Shown here one piece after another: positions 1 to 12,800 of a stretch of DNA of 64,000 nt (position 1 is its first letter; each line of letters opens with the position of its first letter). The stretch is from Echinococcus granulosus (Eukaryota > Platyhelminthes > Cestoda > Cyclophyllidea > Taeniidae). The translations under genes were made by a program, and so were the position numbers. Below the pieces are notes generated by a model. It saw nothing but the letters and a program-made list of their open reading frames with translations, was not told the DNA's origin and ran no database searches. Location: the NCBI RefSeq assembly GCF_000524195.1, contig NW_020170406.1:704608-768607 (forward strand), written 5' to 3'.

Positions 1-489
1 GGGTTATGTCCATTCTTTTAAAACGCTTTAAAATGCTCCAAGATTTTCCCATTTTTCTTCCCAATTAGCTCATTGTTCCCATCCGTATCAGATGTTATAC
101 CCTAAGACCAATAATGTTATTCAAAAATCCTGAGCCCACCCGTACTTGTTGCTCATTTTCTTGGCTTACAGTTAGTTAACCTTTTTCATTACCATTATCC
201 AATTATGAGCCAATGTAAGCTAATGTGTGTTTATACTAGGATACCTCAGTGAACCCAGGTGTAAGTTCATAATTTCAATTAATGGCTGATCGGCAAATTG
301 CAAAACGCAAAAATTAGATCCAATGTTCTACCATATAGTCATTGGATTGTAATAGGCCGTTCATATTAAGGGGCCCAGAAAACGCTTACTCAGACTTCTC
401 TTCTTAAATAACAGTTAGCTGACATAGTTGACGATTTCGTAGTTTAACAAGTATATGCTGATTTAGTATTCATCATCCTACTGCCTTAG
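1..489. other. PMCA intron (3' end)
   Basis: AT-rich intron sequence before the first exon in the window. Nothing else was recognised. Confidence 0.7.
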
Positions 490-852
490 GTTTGGCCACG
501 TCTGCGAGTTCTGGCCAGGTCAACACCGCAGGACAAGTACATTCTCGTGAACGGTATCATTGGTAGCCACCTTCGACCCAATCGGGAAGTGGTAGCGGTC
601 ACCGGTGACGGTACTAATGATGGACCTGCATTAAAAAGAGCCGACGTCGGCTTTGCCATGGGTCTGGCAGGCACCGACGTTGCCAAGGAGGCTTCAGACA
701 TCATCCTCACCGATGACAACTTCAGCAGCATTGTAAAGGCCGTCATGTGGGGCCGCAATGTCTACGATTCCATTGCAAAGTTCCTGCAGTTTCAGCTTAC
801 TGTCAATGTGGTTGCTGTGATTGTTGCCTTCTCTGGCGCTTGTATCATCACC
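490..852 (+). CDS. ATP2B: PMCA exon: end of P domain, hinge motif and M5
   Basis: Acceptor TTAG before 490, donor GTAAGT at 853, phase 0 to 0, 121 codons. It carries [10 protein letters not shown] (the Mg2+-binding hinge), [17 protein letters not shown] and M5 ([20 protein letters not shown]). The frame stays open past the donor, but homology stops at T (ACC, 850-852) and resumes in the next exon with DSPLKAVQ. Confidence 0.95.
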
Positions 853-3800
853 GTAAGTTCAGAGTACCCCTCAGACTCACACATGATATTGAATTACCCG
901 AATACTGGTACCCAACTGGCCTTGTTTTCTGGCGTTTCATGAAGACACAATCTTTGAAGTAGTCAAGATTTGTAGCACTAGATACAATTCTAATACTACA
1001 TAAAATTGCTATTCATAGAACTCCGGATGGTTGATTGAGCAGTTTCTCTTTGGCAGACGAGAGACTTAAAAAGAAATTGCTATTAATAACACTAGCAGAA
1101 AGCAGATGTATCTTAAACTTCGGGTGAATAAATAACAATAATCTATGAGGTTGTTGTTTCGACGTCCCTACAGCATGTGTAACTCATCTTCATTAATGGA
1201 AGGGCTTCGCCACATGTTTCAAAGGAGCGATATTGAGATTCCAGTTCATTGATCATCCCTTGTTTGGCCCGCTGAGGAGGTGCAGATGAGTCTAACCTTT
1301 AAATGAAGCACTTTTCTTTTCAGTTCGTTTCCATACGTTCCCAAGTCTTCTTCTTTGCCGTCATTTTGATGCAATTTTATCGCCAGTTTGGAAGCATTCC
1401 CATTAAGTTAGAGTAGTAAAGGGTCTTGTAAGCTGCTAGATATAAGTTTAAGAAAGAGAAGGGTTATTGCTGGTAACCCAGCTACCTTTAATTGCATTGA
1501 CACTATATTACAGCATAAATTTATCCGATCAGAAAGAATTTTACCTAAGCAGCCACTAAATTTTGCAAAATCCTTAGCTAAGTATTTAGTATCATCGTTA
1601 ATGCTCATCTGATCTTTTCAAAATGTCTTCGAGATCGATCTGTCATTTTCCGCCTAAGTATGAACATTTTCCCTTCCCGCATTCTCTTGAACCTGAAACA
1701 AAATTATGAGGGTTTATTTTGTTTTCTGTTTTTTCATGCATCCAAATGACATAAAGTTGCGAGATCTAAGTACGATAAATTCTTTAGAACATGGGCAGAG
1801 GAATTAAGTTTCCTTCATCAAAAGTGGAGTTTACCTAAAAAACTTATTGTCGGGATCTCTTTTCGCCAATATTGGTGAGTCATGGTTCCATAACAAAAAA
1901 ATGGCTATTTATTTAAAATTTTATGACTAAGATCATTCGACTGTGTTCATCTGTTACATAAACGAAAGTATGAGCATTGACATTTTTTGTGCAAAAGCAG
2001 TAGAATTAAATTCCATTTTTAACCGAAATGTAGTTTTTAGTTATGGATGAGCTTGTATATTTTAAGGACATTTTATTCCTGAATATATATGCCGAACCTA
2101 CTTACATAGAGGAGAGTTATCAATTTTCAGGCTATGCATGGTTGTATCATGCTATTTTCGAGATGCCCAATCACTTCCAAGTATTACGATAATTCCTTAA
2201 GCGGGCTATATGTACTTCACAAAAGTTTAAAATACCCCTATTTCGAAATAGGTTAAAAATAGCTTTCTCAAATGCTTACCTTTGATAAATCGTATCAATT
2301 ATAGAAGCGCTGTAATAATTTACAACCGCCACTGCCAGCCCACCCAAGGAAAAGTACGATTGCAAAGCACCCAAGTAGTTCCTTTAACAAAATCGAGAGA
2401 TAAACAAATAACTAACATACTAAACAGCCCTTCTCCTCGTTTGAACGTCATCCTCAGGACTTTCTTTGGTCAGCATCCCGGGGCAGACGTCAAAACGTAG
2501 TCAATGCTGTAAGGAAAAACCCATGAGTCGCCAATGCTAGCCATTAAATTTCCATGTAATTAAGAAGATACTTGACCGCATTGTCACTGATCACTATAGG
2601 CAATTCTACTGGATCTGGAGTTCCATCCTGTATGAGAACTGGGTTTGGAGATTGGGTAATGAGCTGGCGATCACACGCGTCCGTAGCTTGGCATAGAAAT
2701 ATACTGGCCCAAAAGCAGAGTCATGTAACAAAGGGAGGGATTTAATATCATCCCCTGGGGATAGAATTTTACGTCTATTCCTTTTTGCTACTTTTTCTTA
2801 CTCCAGCGCTGCCCAGCCTTATTTATTTGAATTCTAACCAACTAGTAAAAGGTAGAGGAGGTATTGCTAGTTTCCATATTCGATATTCTAATACAAGTAC
2901 CGTAGACAGCTCCGTAACAGCTACTGTCGCTTCATTTGTTAGTAGCTTTCCTGTAGATTGTGAGGCCGGGGTGCTTGCAGAAGGTAAACATCATTTTCAG
3001 ACCTTCTGTAAGGGGTTATTACCAACTCTTCAACCAGCAGCATATGCAAACGATCGGTTTCTTTTTCCGCTGGCACCAATGCAACACTCCAAGACAAATC
3101 TGAGTACAAAAGAAGACAAAATACTCAAGCAGAATATGCGTATTCGACATACAGTAGGGATTGGAGCAACTGGCATGGCCTGAGGGCTAACCCATCCGGC
3201 GAAAGTACAATCGCGGAGCACCTAAGTGGCCACTTTACTAAAATCGGGTGTTAAATAAACAACTAAAGTGTTACAATAAAGCATTCTAGTATGGGAGTGA
3301 CTTTGTAAGGGAAACATAGAAGAACTATGAGGCTAGTAGCATACATGTCGTGGAGCTTAATTCGTATATGCTAAATTTTGGGCTGTAAAGACCCACTTTT
3401 TTGTACAAATAAATAAGGAGAATATCTTTTTTAAGGTAACTCTGTTTTGATTCTGGGATCCGTCTCGATGTGTCGAATAATTTTTCTTGCATGATGATAT
3501 TCCGTAACTATGATGGAATTTTAGTTTATTGATTTTAATGAAGTTTACTTATAGCAGTCCCTATTGGCAAACGATTTTGGTAGTAGTTACTTGGAAAGTG
3601 ATCACAGCGACCAAAATGCAAACATAAGTTTGTATTTGGGGATATATTTGCCTGGTTCAAGACTTCTTAATAAAATACAGATCTTAAAAAATAGTCAAAC
3701 TATTTGTTATGATTTTGGCTCGTTCAACTCTTTTTAGCTATGTACAATCTACAATTCTTATTTCCAGCTTTAGCTACCTGCAAAAATTAATTTCGTTTCT

Positions 3801-6800
3801 AGCAGCGAGATAACTAAATTGGTGACAAGTCCAACCCAAAGCCTGGGCAGAGGCAGCTGAATTTGTCATAAGGACAAAAGATATCACGCATATCTTACCA
3901 CTCTGCCACAAAACTGCAAGACTATTATCAATGCTTGCCTTATAGGACAGCCCTCTGAAAGCAGTACAAATGTTGTGGGTGAACCTGATCATGGACACTC
4001 TTGCGTCTTTGGCACTGGCGACGGAATTGCCAACAGAGGATCTGCTAGAACGAGCTCCTTATGGTAGGACGAAGCCTCTAATCAGTCGATCAATGATGAA
4101 ATTCATCATTGGGCAGGCGTTTTACCAAATTGTGGTTATATTCACTCTCCTTTGGGCAGGTGAGTTTTTATTAATTGGAGCTAAAAGGTGTCTATCTTTT
4201 AAAATGCACATTTTGGGCATTCCACCGCTTTTTCCTTCCAAGAAATGTATAAGATAAATGCATATTTTACGTGCTAAAAGCTTCCACGGCGGCGGTAATT
4301 TGGGAACCATGGTGAAGTTGACTTTGTTTTGGGAATGGATTTTTAAATACACAACAAAAGGGGACTAAAAGCAGGCAATTGTAAAGCATCAGTTCCTTGT
4401 AGAACATGTTGAATTCATGTAATGCGGGTTTACAATCGTATAAAGAGACGGTGACAAGGCATTGAGATACATTCATTTTACCCAAATACCTAAAAGTCAA
4501 AGTTGTGGTTGTTGATCACGCCTTTTACCGAACGAATTTATTCTAGGCTATTATAACCGCAATGCAAAGGTTTTTTTGATGCCATTGTTAATGATTCTAG
4601 TAAACTATTTCTCTATTTCTAGAAATTTGGCATTGCTTTCTCAGCTTTAATTTAAACTCTAAAATAAAATGATTTCACACCCAGATGCATATCAATTTGA
4701 CAGTTTGTGGCTTACAGAAGAATTCAACTTTCAGGCATTACCTTATGCTGACCGAAACACAGAAGCACCTTACCGAAAAATACCAAGAAGCTATTTCCTC
4801 GTGTGCGTAATTTAGATTTGAGCGAATTAAAGTCAGTCTTAACAAGTACGCCAAATAGGAAAAAACTGTACATTGTTTAGTTGAAAGCCTTTAATACTCA
4901 CCGTTTGTATTCCTTTGGTCAAAGCATGGTAATATTTTGGACGCCTTCTTAAAACTCTACCTGGAAAAATGGGGCAATTTTATGCACACAAGTTGCCACT
5001 CTAAAAGTAATCCTGTGTAATAGGATAAGAGGGTATTGTTTACTTATTTTGGGGAAAAATTTCGGAATGTTTTTGATAATATCACTACCTCAAGTAATCA
5101 AAACCCATAAAAAGCTTGCAGAAAATGAGTTTAGTTACATTAAAATCAGTTAATGCTCGTATTCTGAGTTTGCCTTTAATGCAATCTATGTCTCCTTTGA
5201 TGTAGTTTTCTAAGGCTGGTTACTAGAGCCATAAGCTACTAAAGTATTCATGAAGATACGTCTTAAAATGCAGCTTTTTTAAAGTGATGATAAAATGGAT
5301 CTCTATCCATCATTTTCTATGGTTATTCACTCCAAGATCAGTAAAACACTAGATAGCTTCTCTGTTTTTCATTAAAAATTGCGAATTCCACCCCCCCCCC
5401 CCCCCACCTAATCAGAATGTCATTGAAAGAGATTTCAGTTTCCTGCCTAGATTAATTCTTTTAAAGTCACTCCTAATTTTTTAATTTCTACTAAGATGAT
5501 GGCTATTTCTCTCGTCTTTATTTGTTCATCCCTTTCTACCTTTCAAAAAGCAAGACTTTTCCATAATTAAAAAACTTCGGTAACTTCAACTAGAAGGCTT
5601 TAATTGTTAAGAGTTTGATAAAGGATAGGAGGTGAATTCTTTCCTTAACTATATTGCATTAAAATAAGGTTATGACTATCTGTACAACTCATTTTGAAAA
5701 TACACATTTTCTCAAGGTGTCAAATTCTGCTTAATTCAAAAGGCGTTCCGAAAATTCCTTCATGTATGATAATGAATTGCTGTCTTAGAAACCCTATTCC
5801 CTATCCCTATTAGACAACTGCACACCCGATATCACGAAGATGAAATCAGTCTTATGAGTGTGGAAATTAGTGTCGCCATGGTTCAGTTGCTATTAACCAA
5901 AATGACATGGCTACTCCAACGCGTATGCTTTTAGTGTTTAGAGCAAAGGCTTATTTCAAGATCGCGTCCGTTAAGCCATTTTGTCTCACTGTTGCTATCG
6001 CAACTGATTCAACCTCAATATTTGGTTGTTTTTGTTCACTAATACGTAATCTATTTCTCACCTGCCTAAGTCATTATGACCTTGATTATTTTTCTTTTGC
6101 GTGGAAGATTATTTTTTAATACAACATTTCTGCATATGAGATCTACCCTCGAATCAAGGCGCTCAAGTATAAGTATTTCGTACTTTCACATTTAGCAGTT
6201 GCTCTCTACTTTGAAAACAGTTTGAGTTTTATGCATGAACACATCCATCTTAAAGTGATGGGACATCAAAATTACTGACTAACTCAAAAGTTAACTGATT
6301 AGATGTAATAGTAGCGCATAAGTGAGCAGGCGTCAACAAAAATTGTTTAGAAGTATCAACCTCCTCGAATTTTACTGCGTAAATGCTCGATGTAAAGATG
6401 GTCGGAATTATAACTAAACCTGGTAACGAAGCAAACGGAACAACTCTTCACTTCAAAATACACTATTCAAAATCTCAGTGGGGTGCCAGCATCGAATTAT
6501 TTTGTATCTTTACTTCCTATGGTATTTATTACATCTTGCATCAAGTAATCACCAAATCGTGATTTCCAAAAATGTGTGTTACCAAAAGATGTTGCGACTT
6601 TAATCTTTACCCTGAGCCCGTTAATATTTTTAACACTCACAGGTTTAGGTATCGTGATATTGTCTATTTAAAATCAAATCAAACAATAGTATAATTTCCA
6701 AAACAGTTATTAAACAGTCATTTAACAGTAATTTTTTTTTTCGAAGGTGAGTATATATTAAACGTGGACAACGCTCAGGTACTATCAGAAAACGGTATGA

Positions 6801-9800
6801 GGGGACCGACTCGACACTTTACAGCAATATTTAACACCTTTGTGATGATGACTCTTTTCAACGAGATCAATGCTCGAAAAGTTCACGGTCAGCGAAACGC
6901 TTTTTCGGGGGTGGGAAAAAATCTCCTCTTCTCAGGCATCTGGTTGGCCACTTTCGTTGGTCAGGTGAGTCTACTCGGATCTGTTTAGTTATCCTGTCGC
7001 ATTTAAATTGGATTATTATTTGGCCGTCATGATATTTTACCTATAAAAAAGCGATCCTTCGCGTATTACCTATTTTTTTTTAAATTCCAACTATGCTTCG
7101 GCGCTTGATCACAGTTTGTCCCTATCGTTTTTCGACCATTAGAAGAATAAGATATTAAGGTAGTAAAAGTAGTTTATTCAAATATAAATTTCAACATTCG
7201 CTCGTTTGGTTTGTGTGATGGATCTCAGCTGCATTATTATGTTATATCAGAGTGAAAATACAGCAGAAACTAAAGCCGTCACTTTTGATACTAGCTTTTT
7301 GTTTACTTCTAAACACTTTGCTTCATTTTGGTCAAAAATTTGTTTAAAACGGGACTGTTATCCTTCATATTGCTTATGAAACGAACTTAATACTTATCGG
7401 GCACATTTTTGTTTAGCATTATCCAAAAGCACACACACCAAACTCTGTCACTAATTCTGACGCCAGCAGGCAATTAGTGGCTTTCTTCTACCACAGTTGT
7501 TTACCTTCCGTTCCAGCCTCGGACAGGCTTCCCATATATATAGACTATCGTTCATCGGACTGCTGGCGTTCCGATACTTGTACACTATATTTTAAATTAT
7601 AACGTTATGCAAAATCCCAAAAGCTGCTAAGGAAAACCGAAATCCGAAGGCTTACCGCGATCACAGCAGTGATCACGCGTCATTGAAACATTCAGCGCTG
7701 AGGTTTTGACTTATATCTACAAATGTAATGGATTTTGGTGGATAACGCATTTTCCTTCCAAACGTCGACATTAGACAAATCAACCCACAAATAATTATTA
7801 AACAGTCGGAATAATAAGTTTTTCAATTTTCCGATTCTCCTTAATTTGTGCAATGCGACTAGCTGATTAAAACATGAACTGATTTATCATCCTCTCTTTG
7901 CCTGGTTTACTCAAAAGATAGATTATTTGAAATAAATACTAAAAAGCACTCTGCCGTGGTGTGAATTTATGCGAAATGATTAAGGTTAAAATGCTGCAAT
8001 GCATCTAAAGCTTTGGCGGATTCTCAAGTCAGATACAGTTGGTGGTAGAATAATGTATTTACAAAGACAAATTTCTCAACTTCTCATTCCATAAGTGACA
8101 AAACTTAGAACTTTTACCTCTGTTATATGTACAGCAAGACAGGTGTTTGGCCATTTGGATTGTTTGCAGACCACTTTGTTATTCCATTTCCGTTTCAGTC
8201 ATGCATGTCTCCAACGATTTATCTTCCCTAAGCAGAGATCAGACTGTCATGAGTTGCTACGAGGGATTATTTATACTTACTCCAATGTGAATAATATGAT
8301 CCCATCAAAGCACTTGCAAAAGGCCTTTATAAGCATTGTGTGGCAACAGTCTCCCAACCTTCAAAGTACACACGAGATATCATATATTAACCACTTCCAA
8401 ATTTTTAAAATTAACCCTATTATAGTTTAACTGTAATTTTAAACACTATTTCTCTAAATTAAAAATAGTAGCTGTAAATGTGTCATAGTTATGCGCGAAG
8501 CTAATTGACTCTAACCCCAAATGTCGCTTAAACTCTCAATCTCTGGATTAAATCACGTGCTCCATGGGACTTACTTGGTGTAATCTAGAGAGTTCCTTTG
8601 CCTCATGACAGAATAAATGATTGGACTTGAATAAATTACTTTAAGGTTTCTTCTATTTATTGAAACCCAAAATCATCCATAAAAGGTTTCCCTCTTTTGC
8701 CCCTCAGATTCAATGAATCTTTGTGCAAATTTTGCACCATTCTTAATGAAATGCTACTGATTTTGTTTTAAAACTTCAGATGTATTCGGTATTTGGTTAT
8801 TTAATTACTAGGCGCTTCTTGTAACCCCCTACTCTCAAGCATTTATTTACTTAAAGTCACCCCGCTACATAAAACCACTTTAAGATGGCATTAACAGTGT
8901 GCTTTTTTACTAAATGAAACACTCTTTAATAGGTTCATTTCAAATTAACCAAAAAACTTACAATAGTATCTAAATGCGTTAACAGATTCTTTTCATTTTC
9001 CAACTTTAGATAATAATCGTTCAATTCGGTGGGGTCCCACTGAGCACAATGCCTCTGGACGTCGAACAGTGGATGTGGTGCATATTCTTCGGCATAGGGA
9101 CTCTCCTCTGGGGACAGGTAAATATTAAGCTTCTTTTCCCGAAATTCGCCTTGTGTTTAATTTTATGGATAGGATTTTCACAATAAGCCTATCCACAAAA
9201 AATCAATTTATCTTAATCCCAAAAAAGGGAGGGATAGGAGGATCACGATTACAATAGATTACTTTCTGTAATTTGGGCGAAGACATGCTAGTACTGGACA
9301 GCCAAGCAGTGCAATGGATTTAAAAATAAAACAAATAACAGCATAACAGTTTTAAAACATCATTTTAGTTTAGCCAGTTCCCATCAAAACTTAATGAGCT
9401 AGCTTCCAATTCAACTATCAATGAAAGCCTTGTCTATAGAATCCCCAAAAAAACGCAAAGAATATGTCTGTTCCTCTTTCTTAGGTCTCAAATTTATTTC
9501 CCAACAGTCTATTCTATTTTACATATGATTACCTGGTGTTAATGCCAGTAGAAGTCAGTAAGAATCACCAGGAGAAATGGCACACTAGAAGGAGTAGGGT
9601 GGAATGAGAATGAGACAGTATCCTCATTTTCCTCAAACCTTCCTTACTTCCCCCAGTCTCCTCCCCAGCCTATCTAAAACAATATCTTCTCACCGGTAAT
9701 TTCATCGGTACACAATATGCAGTACGAAGTCTTCCGTTTTCTTGTAAGAATACAAATTTCTCCTATTGACAGGCGGATTAATTCTGACTGCTCCTCAGAT

Positions 9801-12800
9801 AGTATTACTTACATACCAATCTGTATAATCTTAATTAGATACAAGAACCATTCTTTATCTGTCAGAAACCACATTTTGGTAGAGCGTTTGAAAGAAGTGA
9901 GGAAATAATTGACAATCTGTGAACCCTACTGTCATCTCCTGGTAAATTGTGTGGGATAGAATCATTTGCTCTGTCTTCAGCTCTAGCTTTATTTCCGCCA
10001 CGATGTTATGATGGTATAGGTGCAGATGAATTGTTTTATTAGTTACGTACAACACTACTAAGAGCTGTCCCCTGCACGGAATCCCTAAATAACGTGGCAT
10101 TTAATACAAGTGGTTCATTCTCAGTGTAAAAAATAAACAGTTGCGTTTTCACCCGCATAATTTTTACGAAATCCTACAGTTATGGAGCCGAGTTAAACTT
10201 TTTGAGACGACAAACAAGGATTATATCCACTCTATTAAACAGAAAATTATCGCGTACTTATGCATTGTAAATGAAGCCACTTAAATAAGTACATGCACTT
10301 TACAAGTTCCTACACATTACCCAAAACTACTACATCGTAAAGTATGCGAAGATTTTCGATTACCTGCTAATCAACCGATCTTTAGTGCATGGAAGTAAAA
10401 AGAACACAAATATCACTAATATGCTTTAATCCTGTGATACATTTGCTATTTAACTTGCTTTGAAGTAGTTTGTGACCCATAGAAGTGAGAGCTTGCATTA
10501 GGCCAAAAGCGGCTACCCAAGCGCTTCCGAGTGGGTAATTAAAACTCTATCCTCGTGGATTTGAGAGCTCAATAGTTTGTTTTCGTTTTATGTCAGATCC
10601 TGAATAAGCATCGTTGTTGAGTTCTTTTTGGATACTGGTTTAATTTTTTGATGTTTTTCCTCCAATTTTACAGTGCCCCTGGTAAATATATTGTCCCTAA
10701 AGTAAATCTTGATGTTAAAGTGGTGAATTCAAAGAATTAATTACATATCAAATCAGACTAGCACAATTTGGCATAAAATTAGTACCAACTTGCACCCTTG
10801 CCCATAGAATGCGGTTAAAAGTTTTTTGCAACTAACCATTCAAGAGAAAGAGAAAAATCGTTATAAAACTCAATTTGGATTGTTTGTATTACTTTACCTT
10901 AATAGGTAACGTTTCTTGAACGCATCGTGTGAATTTATTTGTCTGGCAAATTGGGTGCTCTTCCATTCTTATAGATCGTATAGTATTCAAAGATGGCTGC
11001 TAATCATGCTATGGGCCGCACTGAGTAGTATTGTTATAACGGGTACTTTTGCGGACTTGAAACGCACTGTAGTACGGATTCATCGCCACCAGCATGCTGT
11101 GTCTACTATGGGATGTGTACAAACTCATCCAAAGGGCATCAAATGAAAGAGAACACAAGTAAAAGACATCTGTTCTCAAAATTTATCTCGTCACCCCGAC
11201 TATAAAATTATTCGGTCTTGTAAAAAAGTTCTGTTGTTAAAAACTACTAGTACAAATTATTTTTGAACGTTTTTCGTAATGTAACATCATTTAAGGTCTT
11301 TTCCAAGAGCAATACTTCCTACATTGGTTTGCAAATTTTAGGGTAAAAGAAAAGCTTAATTGGTAAAAGCTTATAATCCAATGGGAAATGCCAGTTCCAT
11401 GTTATAACTGGTGATCAGTTGCAATTTCACTCACTTATTAATGCCACATTTGTTGCCAGTTTGTAGATATGCTTTGCTTTTCAGCTGTCAATACCACCAC
11501 ATTGTGTTGAAACATTTCACGTTTCCTTTTCTATGATCAAAGCATAACCAAACATGCTGTAACTTGACCACACCCAGTGCACCATTCCTCAATCCCAACT
11601 CGTGCTAGAGTTATTAAGACACATAATATTCATAATTGCTTAAATGAAGTTGAAGTTCAGTTTTTGAGATACTGTAATTAGTCAACGTGAACAAATGCAA
11701 AATGGTGCAGTTCCCGAATCTCTCTTGAACAAAACGTTAAAAGATTGTACAGAGGTGAAATTAATGAACATCATGATACCAAAATTAGGATTGAAATCAT
11801 AGAGCCTGAGGAGTCCTTCTAATTAATCATGCAAAATAATCAAACTCCTGGTCTATTTCATTGGATCTACTAAGAAGAGGTGCCAGATTTAGGATTGGAT
11901 TCTTTCAATGCTTGCTCCTTATAGGTGTTGATTTCCATCCCTTCTTGGGTGGTTCCACGACTTTCGACAATCTGCTTCTGGACCAAACGGGGTCGTCAAC
12001 GACGCATAAGAAAGCGTCGCAACACCACAGTCTCCACCGACGAGACGCCCGCAGCTCCAGCAATGACCCTCGTTGATCTAGAAGATGCCTTCCCAACCAC
12101 AGATTCCCTGCGTGGTAAAGCTCCCAGTTTTGTGGCAAATTCATTGGAATATGTAAAACAAGCTGTTGAGAATGGAACTGATGACACGATCCCATCAGAG
12201 TCAATTGAATTAGAGGAAGTAGACGATGATGAGGATGAAGAAGACGAGGAAGAACCCGATGAACTTCGTCAGGGACAGGTGCTCTGGATTCGGGGACTTT
12301 CTCGTCTTCAAACTCAGGTGAGAATGTTAAGCATAGGCCCCCATAAGGCATACGCGTATTGTCTTTATCGCATCGTGACTATTTATTTAAGTAGAATCAA
12401 CATTATCAGTCCACGTATGACGATCAGTTGCCTCAGAAACACAATAAGCACTGAGTCGTGTTTCCCATAACAAAACGTGACAGCAACCAATCACTAATTC
12501 CCTAACCCATGTGTAAGAAAAACGTTTTCTAGTCTTTGGATGGTGTCGATGGAGGAATTCCATTCTATGAGTATAGTGTACGTTTTTTGGCTTTTGTATA
12601 AAGAATTTTAGCGCCCTCCAGTTGGACAGACACAGCGAGGTTCGTGAGTCAGTACGTGACTTCACTCGCAGACGAATTTATAGCCTCGGATGCAACAATT
12701 CTATTCTAAATCTGGCTCGCAGCTCATTGCAGCTTCGACGACCTGTTAGTCAACCGGAGGAGTTAAATGATAACTCCGCTCATTACAGGCAAAATAACAG

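Larger units (their letters stand above)
853..3945. other. PMCA intron with two repeat copies
   Basis: 3.1-kb intron. It holds two diverged copies of the hammerhead-like repeat near 2225-2500 and 3085-3290, listed separately. Nothing was recognised in the rest. Confidence 0.7.

Noticed and set aside
11905..12351. 148-codon open frame on the minus strand
   Set aside because: It is exactly antisense to the PMCA exon 11925-12317, whose Asp/Glu-rich codons leave the opposite strand open.
12619..12660. CCTCCAG then a short open segment and GTGAGT, considered as the missing PMCA calmodulin-binding exon
   Set aside because: The 22-nt exon breaks the frame and its residues do not match the expected VVxAFRSSL.
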